From: Frankia sp. AgB32
GTDB lineage: Bacteria; Actinomycetota; Actinomycetes; Frankiales; Frankiaceae
Direction: 5' to 3'
Length of the DNA: 64,000 nucleotides
Assembly (NCBI RefSeq): GCF_023243045.1
Contig: NZ_JALKFX010000003.1
Span: 62,228 to 126,227 of the forward strand
In this document: in pieces, positions 18,381 through 26,947 of the stretch
Layout of the letters: each line of letters opens with the position of its first letter
Numbering within the stretch: position 1 is the first letter of the stretch
The notes under the pieces: generated by a model
The model's input: the letters and a program-made list of their open reading frames with translations, nothing else
Database searches by the model: none
What the model was told of the DNA's origin: nothing
Translations under genes and position numbers: made by a program

Positions 18381-18704
18381 ATGACAAGCAGGTCGCTCCC
18401 CCCGTTCCTCGCCGCCATCATCGACTGGCTGCGGGCCGGCTACCCTGAGGGCGTTCCCGAGCACGACTACCTCCCGCTGTTCGCCCTGTTGCAGCGCAAG
18501 CTGACCGCGGAGGAGGTCGACCGGATCGCCGAAACGCTCAGTGCCGGCGACGACCCCGCGTCAGGGCTCGCGATCCGCGGCGTGATCCTCGCGGTCACCG
18601 ACGAACTGCCCCGGGAGGACGACATCGCCCGGGTCAGCGCCCGACTGGCGGCCGGCGGCTGGCCGCTGGCCGAACCGTCCCGCGCCCATCCCGAGACGCC
18701 GTAA
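18381..18704 (+). CDS. DUF3349 domain protein
   Basis: 107-residue cytosolic helical protein. It matches DUF3349 over its length: LPPFLAAIIDWLRAGYPEGV, VPEHDYLPLFALLQRKLT and the closing REDDIARVSARLAAGGWPLA. These small actinobacterial proteins have no settled function. Start ATG 18381 lies 13 bases after the small membrane protein stop. Confidence 0.9.
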   Translation: MTSRSLPPFLAAIIDWLRAGYPEGVPEHDYLPLFALLQRKLTAEEVDRIAETLSAGDDPASGLAIRGVILAVTDELPREDDIARVSARLAAGGWPLAEPSRAHPETP

Positions 18705-18775
18705 CGCAGCGGCGGACGACGCTCTCGCCCGCCGTCGATCGACCGCGGGTCATGACCGCCGCTTCTGATCGCCAG
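18700..18775 (+). repeat. Diverged direct repeat, copy 1
   Basis: This stretch (CGTAACGCAGCGGCGGACGA at its start) closely resembles 19571-19645: 19 of the first 20 bases agree, followed by shared blocks GTCGAT, ACCG, CATGA and GCCGCTTC in the same order. The two copies flank the isochorismatase-fold gene in the same orientation. It may be an intergenic repeat family or the trace of a local duplication. Confidence 0.7.
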
Positions 18776-18824
18776 TGGTTCTGGTGCCTGGACGCGGCGG
18801 CGGACCGCGGTCGACGATGGCCGG

Positions 18825-19442
18825 GTGAACCGTTGGGCCCTGCTCACGATCGACGTCCAGAACGACTTCAGTCTGCCCTGCTCGCCACACGCCATCGCCG
18901 GAACCGACGAACTGGTCCCGACCATGGCGAGCGTTGTCGCGGGATTCCGCGCCGCCGGGTTGCCGATCGTGCACGTCGTGCGCCTGTACCAGGCGGACGG
19001 ATCCAACGCGGAGGCGTGCCGCCGCCCGCTGCTGCGCTCCGGTGAGCCGCTCGTCCGGCCGGGCACACCCGGCAGCCAGCTCCGCGCCGAGCTGCACCCG
19101 CGTCCGCCGTTCACGCTGGACCACGCCGCGCTTCTGGCCGGCCGGTTCCAGCCCGTCGGGACCTCCGAACGGGTGCTGTACAAACCCAGGTGGGGTGCGT
19201 TTTTCGGCACCGGTCTCGACGCCTGGTTGCGCGCCCGCGGCGTCGAGGCGGTGGCCGTCGTCGGGGCGAACTTCCCCAACTGCCCGCGGATGACGGTCTA
19301 CGAGGCCAGCGAGCGGGACTTCCAGCCGATCGTCGTCGCCGACGCCATCTCTGGCATCTACCCGCGGGGCATCGAGGAGTGCGCGGGCATCGGCGCCCGC
19401 GCCCTGTCCGCGGCGGAGCTGCTTGCAGACCTGGCCCGATGA
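18825..19442 (+). CDS. Isochorismatase-family cysteine hydrolase
   Basis: 205-residue amidohydrolase of the isochorismatase fold. The Asp-Lys-Cys triad is visible as D10 (LLTIDVQNDF), K120 (VLYKPRWGAFFGTGLD) and C153 (GANFPNCPRMTVYEASERDF). The family includes nicotinamidases, N-carbamoylsarcosine amidases and ureidoacrylate hydrolases. Location beside a purine/ureide locus suggests a ureido or amide substrate, but this is inference. GTG start. Diverged direct repeats lie on both sides. Confidence 0.88.
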   Translation: MNRWALLTIDVQNDFSLPCSPHAIAGTDELVPTMASVVAGFRAAGLPIVHVVRLYQADGSNAEACRRPLLRSGEPLVRPGTPGSQLRAELHPRPPFTLDHAALLAGRFQPVGTSERVLYKPRWGAFFGTGLDAWLRARGVEAVAVVGANFPNCPRMTVYEASERDFQPIVVADAISGIYPRGIEECAGIGARALSAAELLADLAR

Positions 19443-19570
19443 AAGCCTCGACGCGCCGACGCCCAGCCCGTTTCCGCGAGCGCTCACCGAGCGTCACGAC
19501 CCGGGGCGCACCTTTTAATTCGATTTATCCGCATTTCCGGGCCTCTATATGCGCTGTCATCCCGTGACGT

Positions 19571-19645
19571 CGTAACGCGGCGGCGGACGATCCTGTCCCC
19601 GGCGTCGATCAACCGTAGACATGATGGCCGCTTCGCGCTCAGCAG
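19571..19645 (+). repeat. Diverged direct repeat, copy 2
   Basis: Second copy of the approximately 75-base repeat described at 18700, same strand, beginning CGTAACGCGGCGGCGGACGA. It lies between the isochorismatase-fold gene and the disrupted LysR gene. Nothing else is recognised in the 218 bases between these genes except an AT-richer patch at 19510-19560. Confidence 0.7.
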
Positions 19646-19660
19646 CCGGACACACGGCCA

Positions 19661-20569
19661 TCAGCCGGTGACGTCGTCGGGCGCAGCCGCCGCGGCGAAC
19701 GCCTGCCGGCAGTGGCGGAGCAGTTCCGGCAGGGCGGGGTGGGGGCCACCCGCCCAGACGAGGGCGAGCAGCGCGGGCGTCGTGACGTCCTCGATCGGGA
19801 GGGCGCGCAGCCGGTCGCCGTGCTCGGCGGTCATCGACGCCGACAGGATGGCGACACCGAGGCCGCGCGCCGCGAGGTCGGCGACGGCCCGCGGGGCGGC
19901 GGCCTGCAGGCGCACCTGCGGGTGCAGGTGCGCCGCGGCGCACGCCTGGTCGAACACGGCCCGGATGCCGGTGCCGGTGGGCAGGCAGACCAGGGGGTGG
20001 GGGGCCAGCTCCGCGAGAGTCACCCGGGGACGGTCGGCCAGCGGATGGGTCGGCGCCACCGCGGCGATCAGCGGCTCGCCGAGCACCGGCAGGAGCCGCG
20101 GCTCGGCGGCGTCGGCGGCGGAGATCCCGACGAGGGCCAGTTCCAGCGCGCCGGCGCGGACCCGGTCCCGCAGCCGGTCGGACGTGTCCTCGGCGAGGGT
20201 GATCTCGACGGCGGGGTACTCGTGGTGAAACCCGGCGAGGGCGGCGAAGAACGGCTCGACCGTGCAGGACGCCACCATGCCGACGTCGATGCGGCCCCGG
20301 ACCAGGCCCTGGACCTGGTCGACCGCCTCGCGCACGGCGGCCGTGGCGGCGAGCGCGGCACGGGCGTGGTCGAGGGCGGCCGCGCCGGCGGCGGTCAGGC
20401 TCGCCGTGCGGCCGGACCGGTCGAGGAGGGCGGCGCCGAGCTCGTGTTCGAGCTGACGAATCTGGGCGCTGACCCCCGACTGGCTGATGTGCACTCGCTG
20501 GGCGGCGCGGGTGAAGTTCGCCTCCTCCGCGACGGAGAAGGCACGCGAAGTAGTCTTTTTATATGACAA
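19661..20569 (-). pseudogene. LysR-family regulator, 3' part, cut by the integrated element
   Basis: Transcription regulator missing its first 12 residues. From position 20535 leftward it encodes a LysR winged helix from within helix 1 (AEEANFTRAAQRVHISQSGV), the linker and the effector-binding domain to the normal end. The native first residues MELRQLEYFVAV lie 17 kb away at 37640-37674. Across the junction an in-frame extension begins at TTG 20569 (MSYKKTTSRAFSV), so a chimeric 302-residue protein could be made, but there is no ribosome site and helix 1 is replaced. The intact gene would encode 301 residues and face the SnoaL-like gene. Confidence 0.92.
20521..20553. other. attL: attL junction
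   Basis: Left boundary of the element. The chromosomal LysR sequence runs up to ACGG at 20532-20535, the four bases shared with the right junction. Positions 20536-20553 (AGAAGGCACGCGAAGTAG) are the right half-arm of attP and form an inverted match, 16 of 18, with 37620-37637 at the other end. The likely exchange dinucleotide is AC at 20532-20533. Confidence 0.9.
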
Positions 20570-22062
20570 AGTTGGATGGACTGAAGCTAGGTCTGTATCG
20601 GCGGTATTCCCTGCTCACCGGGGGTGACGACGCGCTAGAGCGCCAAGACGAAGACGGCCACGACTACGCCGAAGAGTTCGGTGGCGAGGTTGTGGAGGTT
20701 TACGAGGACAAGAAGAGCGCGTGGCGCAAGAAGCGGATCGTGCAGCCGGATGGCCGGATGGTCCTGCGGGTGATCCGGCCGGATTACACCAGGATGCTTG
20801 CCGATCTACGCGCCGGGGTAATTGACGGCGCCGTGGTCTATGACTTGGATCGGTTGACCCGAGACCTGCGCGATCTGGAAGACGCGATCGAGGTTGTGGA
20901 GCTGTACGGCCGTCCGATCGTGGGCCCTGGTGTGGATCTGACGACCGATCATGGCCGGGCGAACGCCCGCGCACAGGCGGTCTCCGCGAACAAGGCGAGC
21001 CAGGACACGTCACGGCGGGTCAAGCGAGCACACCGCCAGCAGGCCGAACGGGGCGTACCGGTGGGTTCACGGCGCCCGTACGGCTGGAATGACGACAAGC
21101 GCACCTTGAGGCCCGCCGAGGCCGAGCCGCTCCAGGCCGCCGTCCGAAGGATCTTGGCAGGTGTGCCGGTCACCGCGATCATCCGGGAATGGAACGACGC
21201 CGGTTTCCTGACTGCCCGAGGGGTCCGTTGGCGCAAGGCAACGCTGATGAAGATCTTGCGGAACCCGCGGATATGTGGCCTACGCGGCCGGGGTGTCCAA
21301 ACACCGAACATGCACGGCCAGGTATCCGAGCGGATGGAAGTGGTCACCCGGCGGATCCGCCAGGACGGCAAGGTGATCACCGTGCCTGTGGTGGGTCAGT
21401 GGGAACCGATCATCACCGTGGAAGAATGGGAAGCGTTGATCGCCATCATCGGGGATCGCACGAACGGTGACGCAGGGCACAACGCCCGCCGCTATCTGCT
21501 TACGTCGATCCTGCGGTGCGCCCGGTGCGGCGGGGGCATGCGATGCAGCCCGCCCGCCGGAACCCGCAAGTCATACACCTATCAGTGCAAGAGCGTCAGC
21601 AACGGTGGATGCGGAGGAATCGCGCGCAACGGACCCTTGACCGAAGACCATGTCCTTGGCGCCGTCTTCGCGAAAATCGAGCTGGAGACCGCGCAGGCCG
21701 TCGCCGACGTCGCCCCGTGGGGGCGAAACGCCGAGTTGGACGACGTCCGGGCCACCATCGAGGAGACGAACGCGGCATGGACAGCCCGCCCGCGTCAAAT
21801 CGAGCCGCAAGATTACTTCCGGGTGCTGTCGGACCTTCGCTCGCAGGAACGCGAGCTACTCGCCGACCGCAACACCTACCAGGTAGCCACCGCCAAGGCC
21901 CGTTCCCACCCGGCGGACATTCAGGCCGAGTGGGACAACTACACCCTCGCACATCAGCGCGCGATCATCTCCGAGCACCTTCACGCCGTCATCGTGCACC
22001 CCGCGGGCAAGGGCGGAAGGCCGTTCAATCCTGATCTACTGGAACTGGTCTGGCGCGACTAG
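20563..22062 (+). CDS. int: Large serine integrase
   Basis: 499-residue large serine recombinase that would join attP to attB. The N-terminal catalytic domain has the nucleophile in YRRYSLLTGGD (Ser16), the partner ERQDED, and DLDRLTRDLRDLEDAIE. A recombinase domain follows (PYGWNDDKRTLRPAEAEPL, then GVRWRKATLMKILRNPRICG), then a zinc ribbon with CARCGGGM and two further Cys (about residues 320-350), and a C-terminal helical region. The start lies 28 bases inside attL, so in the integrated state its upstream DNA is the LysR gene, whereas in a circular form it would lie downstream of the excisionase-like gene. Confidence 0.95.
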   Translation: MTKLDGLKLGLYRRYSLLTGGDDALERQDEDGHDYAEEFGGEVVEVYEDKKSAWRKKRIVQPDGRMVLRVIRPDYTRMLADLRAGVIDGAVVYDLDRLTRDLRDLEDAIEVVELYGRPIVGPGVDLTTDHGRANARAQAVSANKASQDTSRRVKRAHRQQAERGVPVGSRRPYGWNDDKRTLRPAEAEPLQAAVRRILAGVPVTAIIREWNDAGFLTARGVRWRKATLMKILRNPRICGLRGRGVQTPNMHGQVSERMEVVTRRIRQDGKVITVPVVGQWEPIITVEEWEALIAIIGDRTNGDAGHNARRYLLTSILRCARCGGGMRCSPPAGTRKSYTYQCKSVSNGGCGGIARNGPLTEDHVLGAVFAKIELETAQAVADVAPWGRNAELDDVRATIEETNAAWTARPRQIEPQDYFRVLSDLRSQERELLADRNTYQVATAKARSHPADIQAEWDNYTLAHQRAIISEHLHAVIVHPAGKGGRPFNPDLLELVWRD

Positions 22063-22433
22063 TCCGCCAGGACCAGGCCGAGTAACGCCGCCACCCGCCG
22101 CCGTTTCTCCGTCGACCAGGCAGGAGCCTTCGCGGCCTGGTCCAGCCCCCAGGCAACCGCATCCGCGGACAGCCGTCGACCACCCGACCAGTTGTCGTTC
22201 GTCGACGGCGGTTCGGCCCTGGAAGCCACCACCGGGACGGAGGTGGCCCGCCCGCCCACCCCCACCGTGGGCACGCTGACAGCCACACAGTCAGGTACGG
22301 ACAGCACCAAGTTCACAGGCTCATCGGCGCCTACGGCACCCATTGCCTCTGGCACGGCGACTGCGGCGGCAGGTGTGCTCTGGCCGCCGTCTGGGTCCCA
22401 GTCCCCGAACGGCAAAGGAACATCCCCGGTCAT
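22059..22433 (-). CDS. Hypothetical AICE protein downstream of repSA
   Basis: 124 residues, unrecognised. The first 75 residues are Pro/Val/Ala-rich; the C-terminus (WGLDQAAKAPAWSTEKRRRV) is basic and helical. The start overlaps the repSA stop (ATGA), so it is translated with the initiator. In pSAM2-type elements this slot between rep and int holds the excisionase, but no helix-turn-helix is visible here. It runs convergent with int, ending 3 bases within it. Confidence 0.6.
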   Translation of the reverse strand: MTGDVPLPFGDWDPDGGQSTPAAAVAVPEAMGAVGADEPVNLVLSVPDCVAVSVPTVGVGGRATSVPVVASRAEPPSTNDNWSGGRRLSADAVAWGLDQAAKAPAWSTEKRRRVAALLGLVLAD

Positions 22434-23839
22434 CTGCCGGCCGGCCCGTCGCCCTCACTGCTACCGGTGCCCCCCGGTGGTCCCTCAGGAGACAGACCGC
22501 CGGGCGGATGGTCATCGGCCGTCCTGCCCCGTCCGGCGTAGGTCCATGATCCGACGGCGATGGTGCGCGGGTCGCCGTCCGGGCGTCCGAACGCGTCGAG
22601 GAGCCCGCGCCCGGAGGCGATAGCTGCGACGGTGCGCGCGAACGTCCTCCGAGCGCCCCGCAGCGCCCCGAACGTTGTGCTGTACTTCCTGCTTTTGGTG
22701 ATCCAGTGGCCGCCAAAGCCGTAGCTGTGGGACCAGCGGATCAGACCTGGGAGCCGTCCCGGGGCACGTCCGGCCGCGTCGTCGAGCGCCGCCGCGTACG
22801 TTTCGTCCGCGCCGAGCTGCCAGCAGGTTTCGACCATGCGCCGGGCGTGGGGGTCGAGAGCGAGCCGGGCGAGGTGTTCCAGACTGCGTACCGGCCGGTC
22901 GAGCTGGCCGGAGCCGGTCACGCTTTTGGTCAGATATTTCGCGAGGTAGTTCGCGACCCGTCCGCCGTCGTCCGGCCCGTCCACGCCGATGGCCCGGATA
23001 TCGACCTGCTCGCCCCATCGCACCGCCATTCCCGCGGGCGCGGTCGGATGTGGTGCGGGCACGGTCACGTCTCCCAGGACGTTGCGCAGGCAGTCCGCGA
23101 TCAGGTCCACCGAGGCCCACGCCGGGGGCGCCACGACCTCGTCCGGGGTTGCGCCGCGCCCATCGACACGGATCACGATGTGCAGGTGCACCAGCCCGCG
23201 AGCCTGCATTTCCGCGGCCTTGGCGAACGTGACCCGCAGTTCACGGCGCAGCGCGGCCACCGACCGTCCCGAGGCCGCCGCCACCGCGGATTCCAACCGG
23301 TCGCGGGTGGCTTTCCACAGGCTCGGCAACATCGCGTTCCAGAGGACGGCGCCGGTGTAGTCGAAACAGTCCGCGCACAGCGCCTGCCCGAGCTGCCGGT
23401 CACCGTCGCCGTGTCGGGCGTGGCAGCCCGCGGGACGTCCGTGGGGGCATAGTCCCCGCCGGGGCCGGCACGCCCGCGCCTCACCGCCTTTGCCGCGTGA
23501 TCTGCGGGAGTGCACCGGACCGAACGAGGGAGCCGTCAGGGTGACAAACAGCGCCGGATGGCCGCCGACCGAGTCGGGTAGTCCGTCGCCGCCGGTCAGG
23601 CCGGTCAGCACGACCCGCCTGGCGTCACGCTTGTAGGTCTGCGAGCAGGTCGGGCACACCGATTCCCGCCGGTTGTTACACCGCAGGTGCACGACGCCGC
23701 CGGGGAGTCCCGCCGAGGAGTACGCCCGCCGGGTCCGCCCGGTCTCCCGGTCCACATGATCCGTATGACCTGCCAGGCGGATCGGCGACGAGCAGCCACC
23801 CGCCACCCCCTGTCCGTCAGGAGTTGCGTTCTCGTTCAC
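22430..23839 (-). CDS. repSA: RepSA-type rolling-circle replication initiator
   Basis: 469-residue AICE replication initiator. It has the HUH metal motif in RGLVHLHIVIRVDG (about residue 218), the catalytic Tyr region VANYLAKYLTK about 80 residues later, and zinc-type Cys pairs (VCPTCSQTYKRDARRVVL near the N-terminus; LCADCFDYTGA in the middle). It nicks the element's origin to allow rolling-circle copying after excision. GTG start 23839. The tail of about 50 residues is Gly/Pro-rich. Confidence 0.92.
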   Translation of the reverse strand: MNENATPDGQGVAGGCSSPIRLAGHTDHVDRETGRTRRAYSSAGLPGGVVHLRCNNRRESVCPTCSQTYKRDARRVVLTGLTGGDGLPDSVGGHPALFVTLTAPSFGPVHSRRSRGKGGEARACRPRRGLCPHGRPAGCHARHGDGDRQLGQALCADCFDYTGAVLWNAMLPSLWKATRDRLESAVAAASGRSVAALRRELRVTFAKAAEMQARGLVHLHIVIRVDGRGATPDEVVAPPAWASVDLIADCLRNVLGDVTVPAPHPTAPAGMAVRWGEQVDIRAIGVDGPDDGGRVANYLAKYLTKSVTGSGQLDRPVRSLEHLARLALDPHARRMVETCWQLGADETYAAALDDAAGRAPGRLPGLIRWSHSYGFGGHWITKSRKYSTTFGALRGARRTFARTVAAIASGRGLLDAFGRPDGDPRTIAVGSWTYAGRGRTADDHPPGGLSPEGPPGGTGSSEGDGPAGR

Positions 23840-23936
23840 TGTGGGTTCCTCGCGGGGCAGGGTTCAGCGCCCGAGGGCACGTCGGCCGGCTCGGCGCGAA
23901 CAGAGGAAGAGAAGAAAGGAAAGGGGCGGTCCGTGG

Positions 23937-25622
23937 TCAGCCGCGGAAGAGGTCTTCCCAATGCCGCCAAGCCGCTTCCGCCGCCGGACTTCCGTCGTCG
24001 AGGTGCACCGGCGGTGGCAGCGGCGGCAGCTCGGGCCGGCGGGGATCGGGAGGCAGCGCGGGGGGTGGGGGCAGCGGCCAGCCGCGCAGAGGAACGGTCG
24101 GGCCGTCGTCGCCCGGCCAGTGGTTTTCCGGCCCGGGGTGTGCTGGTCGCGGAGCCCGCCGCATGGGCGGCTCGGGCGGGGCCGGTGCCGCCGGCACGGT
24201 CGGAACCCAACCACCCACCGGAGGAGATGCCGGGGTCGGCGCGGGTGGCGTGCTGGTCGGGGGTGGTGTGGTGGGCGGGCGGTGGCGGGTGGCCATGGCG
24301 CGGATGTCGTCGTCGGTCTGCCAGCCGGCACGGACTCTTACCGGGGTGGGGTCGCCGTCGACGAGGACATAGCCGACACCCGGCAGGCTCACGGGGATGC
24401 GTTCGCATGCCGCGCCCCGGTCGTGCGCACCCGCGCCCAGGACCATGTCGGCTTGGGAACGTTCGGTCATCCGCAGTGCCACGCGGACCGGGAACAGATC
24501 CCGCAGCGGCAACACGTCCTTACGGGGGTCCTGGATCGCCCCGACGAGCACCACACCGGGGGCACGTCCCTGACTGAGCAGCAGCGACAGGTTCGCGCCG
24601 ATCTGCTTCTTCTTTTCCGCGTCCGCCACGTAGGCGGTGAGCGAGGCGATTTCGTCGACGATGACGACGATCAACGGGTCACCGGGTGAGGGTGTGTGGA
24701 GCCGGGAAACCCCGCGGAGTCGCCCGGTGCGCCGGTTCATCGTCCGGACCGCATCCGAGAGAAGATCGTTGATTTCTTCGGTGTCGACCGCGAAGCGTTC
24801 AAAGAGGGGTTCGCCGAAGGCGAGTTCCATGCCGCCTTTCGGGTCGACCGCCCAGATCTCGACGAGTCCCGCGCGTATCGCCGGGGCGAGCGCTCGAACG
24901 ATCGACCACAACACCGAGCCTTTGCCGGCCCCGGTGGCGCCGGCCACCAGCACATGGGAACCGCGCAGCGGCAACAGCCAGGCCGTGCCGTCCTCCTTGG
25001 CGCCGACCGGCAGCCGGTCCAGGTCCCCCGGATCACCCGGGGGCAGCAGGTCCGCCCGGATTGCCCGGCCGAGGACTTCGCGGCGTACGAGGACCAGCGC
25101 GACCCGGTCCGCGCGGGACAGGTCCGGGGTGATCCGTAGTTCGCGGAGTTTCAGGGTCGCGGTCAACCGCGCCGACGCCTGAGAGAGGTCATCGACGCTT
25201 TGCCCGGGGGTCAGGGTGATCCACAGGTGCCAGCCCGCCGGGCCACGGCGTGCCCGGCGCACCCGCGGCGCCCGTCCGCCCCACCGCGACGGGGTTTCCA
25301 GGCCGCAGGCCCGGCACCCGGCCGCCCACCTACGTCGCAGCCGTCCACCGGCCAACCAGCCCAGCACCGGACGGCGTAGCCGCCCGACGACCGCGACGAC
25401 GAGGGCCAGGGCGACGAGCAGCCAGCGGGCCCCGGTCGGACCGGCCAGCACCACCGCCCGCCCGAACAGCCAGCCCGCCGCCAGGACGGTGACGGCCTCC
25501 CGCCGCCACCCCCACACATACCGGCCGACATGTTTGACCAGCAGTTCCGGTATCGATGGCCGCAGGGCAAGGCGGAACTCGTCGGGCCGCATACGGCCCT
25601 TGCTGATCTTCAAGACGGCCAT
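23937..25622 (-). CDS. tra: FtsK/SpoIIIE-like conjugal DNA translocase (TraSA/TraB type)
   Basis: 561-residue double-stranded DNA pump that transfers AICEs between mycelia. Two hydrophobic segments (about 43-62 and 68-92) anchor it in the membrane. Walker A is GATGAGKGS (228-236), Walker B LIVVIVDEIASL (about 317-328), with FtsK-type PLRDLFPVRVALRM after it. The last 120 residues are a Pro-rich arm; the usual winged-helix gamma domain is not obvious. Starts ATG 25622. Two hydrophobic segments plus the single ATPase fit the one-protein transfer system of these elements. Confidence 0.93.
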   Translation of the reverse strand: MAVLKISKGRMRPDEFRLALRPSIPELLVKHVGRYVWGWRREAVTVLAAGWLFGRAVVLAGPTGARWLLVALALVVAVVGRLRRPVLGWLAGGRLRRRWAAGCRACGLETPSRWGGRAPRVRRARRGPAGWHLWITLTPGQSVDDLSQASARLTATLKLRELRITPDLSRADRVALVLVRREVLGRAIRADLLPPGDPGDLDRLPVGAKEDGTAWLLPLRGSHVLVAGATGAGKGSVLWSIVRALAPAIRAGLVEIWAVDPKGGMELAFGEPLFERFAVDTEEINDLLSDAVRTMNRRTGRLRGVSRLHTPSPGDPLIVVIVDEIASLTAYVADAEKKKQIGANLSLLLSQGRAPGVVLVGAIQDPRKDVLPLRDLFPVRVALRMTERSQADMVLGAGAHDRGAACERIPVSLPGVGYVLVDGDPTPVRVRAGWQTDDDIRAMATRHRPPTTPPPTSTPPAPTPASPPVGGWVPTVPAAPAPPEPPMRRAPRPAHPGPENHWPGDDGPTVPLRGWPLPPPPALPPDPRRPELPPLPPPVHLDDGSPAAEAAWRHWEDLFRG

Positions 25623-25757
25623 GACGGGCTGTCCCTCCCGACCTCAGAAACAGAAGAAGGGGGTGGTGCGAGGTCACGGCACCACCACCCCCACACCCGG
25701 TGCCGCCCGTCCCGCACCGTCACCGGCCGGAGCAGACGGCACCGGGCCGCCGGTGAT

Positions 25758-26108
25758 CTAGTTCTTCGTCGGGGCCGGAGCCGGGGGCAGGGGCGTGTTC
25801 GGCGCGGCCGGGCGGATCCGGATGTCCTGTGCGGACCAGGCGATGCCGTGGCGGCCCGCCATCGCCCACAGCAGCCCCACCAGGCCCACCAGCTCCACCG
25901 GCGCGCCGACGGTCACCTTCGGCGCCTTCCCAGCCACCTTGACCTTGATCAGGCTGACGGTTTCCTCGTAGGTCACGACGACCTGCACCACGTGCAGCGG
26001 CTCACCGTCACGGTTCGCTTTCGCCTTGCCGTCCATGTCGGTGTCGGGAACGGATTCCGAGACGGCCACAGCGGTCACCAGGGCCGTGTTCACCGGGAAG
26101 CTACGCAT
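25758..26108 (-). CDS. Conserved AICE protein of unknown function
   Basis: 116 residues, predicted beta-rich (PLHVVQVVVTYEETVSLIKV, then KVTVGAPVELVGL) with a Pro-rich end. Proteins of this size and pattern sit just upstream of the translocase gene in many actinomycete elements; their role is not established. It is 135 bases upstream of tra and 3 bases downstream of a small membrane protein gene, so part of the transfer operon. Confidence 0.7.
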   Translation of the reverse strand: MRSFPVNTALVTAVAVSESVPDTDMDGKAKANRDGEPLHVVQVVVTYEETVSLIKVKVAGKAPKVTVGAPVELVGLVGLLWAMAGRHGIAWSAQDIRIRPAAPNTPLPPAPAPTKN

Positions 26109-26111
26109 CGT

Positions 26112-26345
26112 CTAAGTCCTTATCGTTTGAAGGGTTTCCGGCCCGCACGGACGCAAGGGTCCGAACATCACCGGCCGGGTGCCGGACGTCGCACACGACA
26201 CCGGTGCCGAAGGGTCCAAATGCCGGTCAAGAACATCGAAGAGAACGGCCATTCCGACCGTCGTGGAAACCAGCACCGCCAGCCACATGAGAAACGCCAG
26301 GGCCAGCAGTGCCCCCGCGCGTCGCCGGGCGGTCTCGTCACGCAC
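26112..26345 (-). CDS. Small single-helix membrane protein of the transfer operon
   Basis: 77 residues with one hydrophobic helix (about 10-38) after a basic N-terminus and a Cys-containing external or cytosolic tail. It resembles the small Spd-type spread proteins in size and place, but no sequence family is recognised. Its start overlaps the end of the upstream small membrane gene by 8 bases. Confidence 0.65.
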   Translation of the reverse strand: MRDETARRRAGALLALAFLMWLAVLVSTTVGMAVLFDVLDRHLDPSAPVSCATSGTRPVMFGPLRPCGPETLQTIRT

Positions 26346-26526
26346 GAAACGCCGCCCTCACCAGCCAGGCGACCACGCCGACGATGCCCGTCACCACGAG
26401 AACCGGGACGATCGTCGTCGCGAAGTAGGTGAACGCCGTCAGGCCGAGGTACAGCGCCCAGAAGAACAGCACCGTCCGCAGGAACCAGGAAAACCAGCGG
26501 CGGCGGCGCACATAGTAGGTAGGCAC
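26338..26526 (-). CDS. Small two-helix membrane protein of the transfer operon
   Basis: 62 residues: a basic start (YYVRRRRWFSWFLR) and two hydrophobic helices (about 12-32 and 38-58). First gene of the leftward operon that runs through tra to repSA. Placement suggests a role in intramycelial spread; this is inferred. Confidence 0.65.
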   Translation of the reverse strand: MPTYYVRRRRWFSWFLRTVLFFWALYLGLTAFTYFATTIVPVLVVTGIVGVVAWLVRAAFRA

Positions 26527-26947
26527 GGCAAACTCCCAGGGTCAGGGATTGGAAAGCGCCGGGAATCGCTCCGGCACCCATCACATTGCCCGCCGTACTG
26601 CCTGCCGATCCGGTCCACAGCCGGAGATATCGCGGAATTACCCGTTGCCTGACACGGCGTACACGACGCGCCCAGCCGGAGTACACCCGGACTGGAACCG
26701 GACTGCACGGAGCGCCAGAGCCGGAGCCCACTCGGAGTGGACACGGAGTACACCCGGACTCGCCGGCACAACCGCGACTCAACACCTCGACCATCCGTAC
26801 TGTGAGCATCCCGTCACGGGTGACTATGTGGCGACGGAGCAAACCCGGACTAGACCCGGACCCCACCCGGAGCACCCCGCCGCAGCCGTCGCGCGCCCCA
26901 CGCGACGGGCAGCCGAGCCGGCCGTGGCGGCAGGAAGGACGATCGCG
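26527..26947. promoter_or_regulatory. Divergent control region with CGGAGTACACCCGGACT repeats
   Basis: A 421-base gap between the leftward transfer operon and the rightward kinase operon. It holds two identical 17-bp direct copies of CGGAGTACACCCGGACT (26677-26693 and 26744-26760), 67 bases apart, with partial copies between and beyond (CCGGACT near 26699, CGGAGT near 26733, CCCGGACT near 26844). The spacing and clustering suggest binding sites for an element-encoded regulator or replication iterons. An open frame crosses the region but has no ribosome site. Confidence 0.6.

Noticed and set aside
20521..20553. tRNA gene as integration target
   Set aside because: No cloverleaf or tRNA-like sequence at either edge; the target is a LysR coding sequence.
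26549..26947. 133-codon N-terminal extension of the HTH-like gene
   Set aside because: No ribosome site; sequence is dominated by the CGGAGT/CCGGACT repeats, and GGAAGG precedes ATG 26948.
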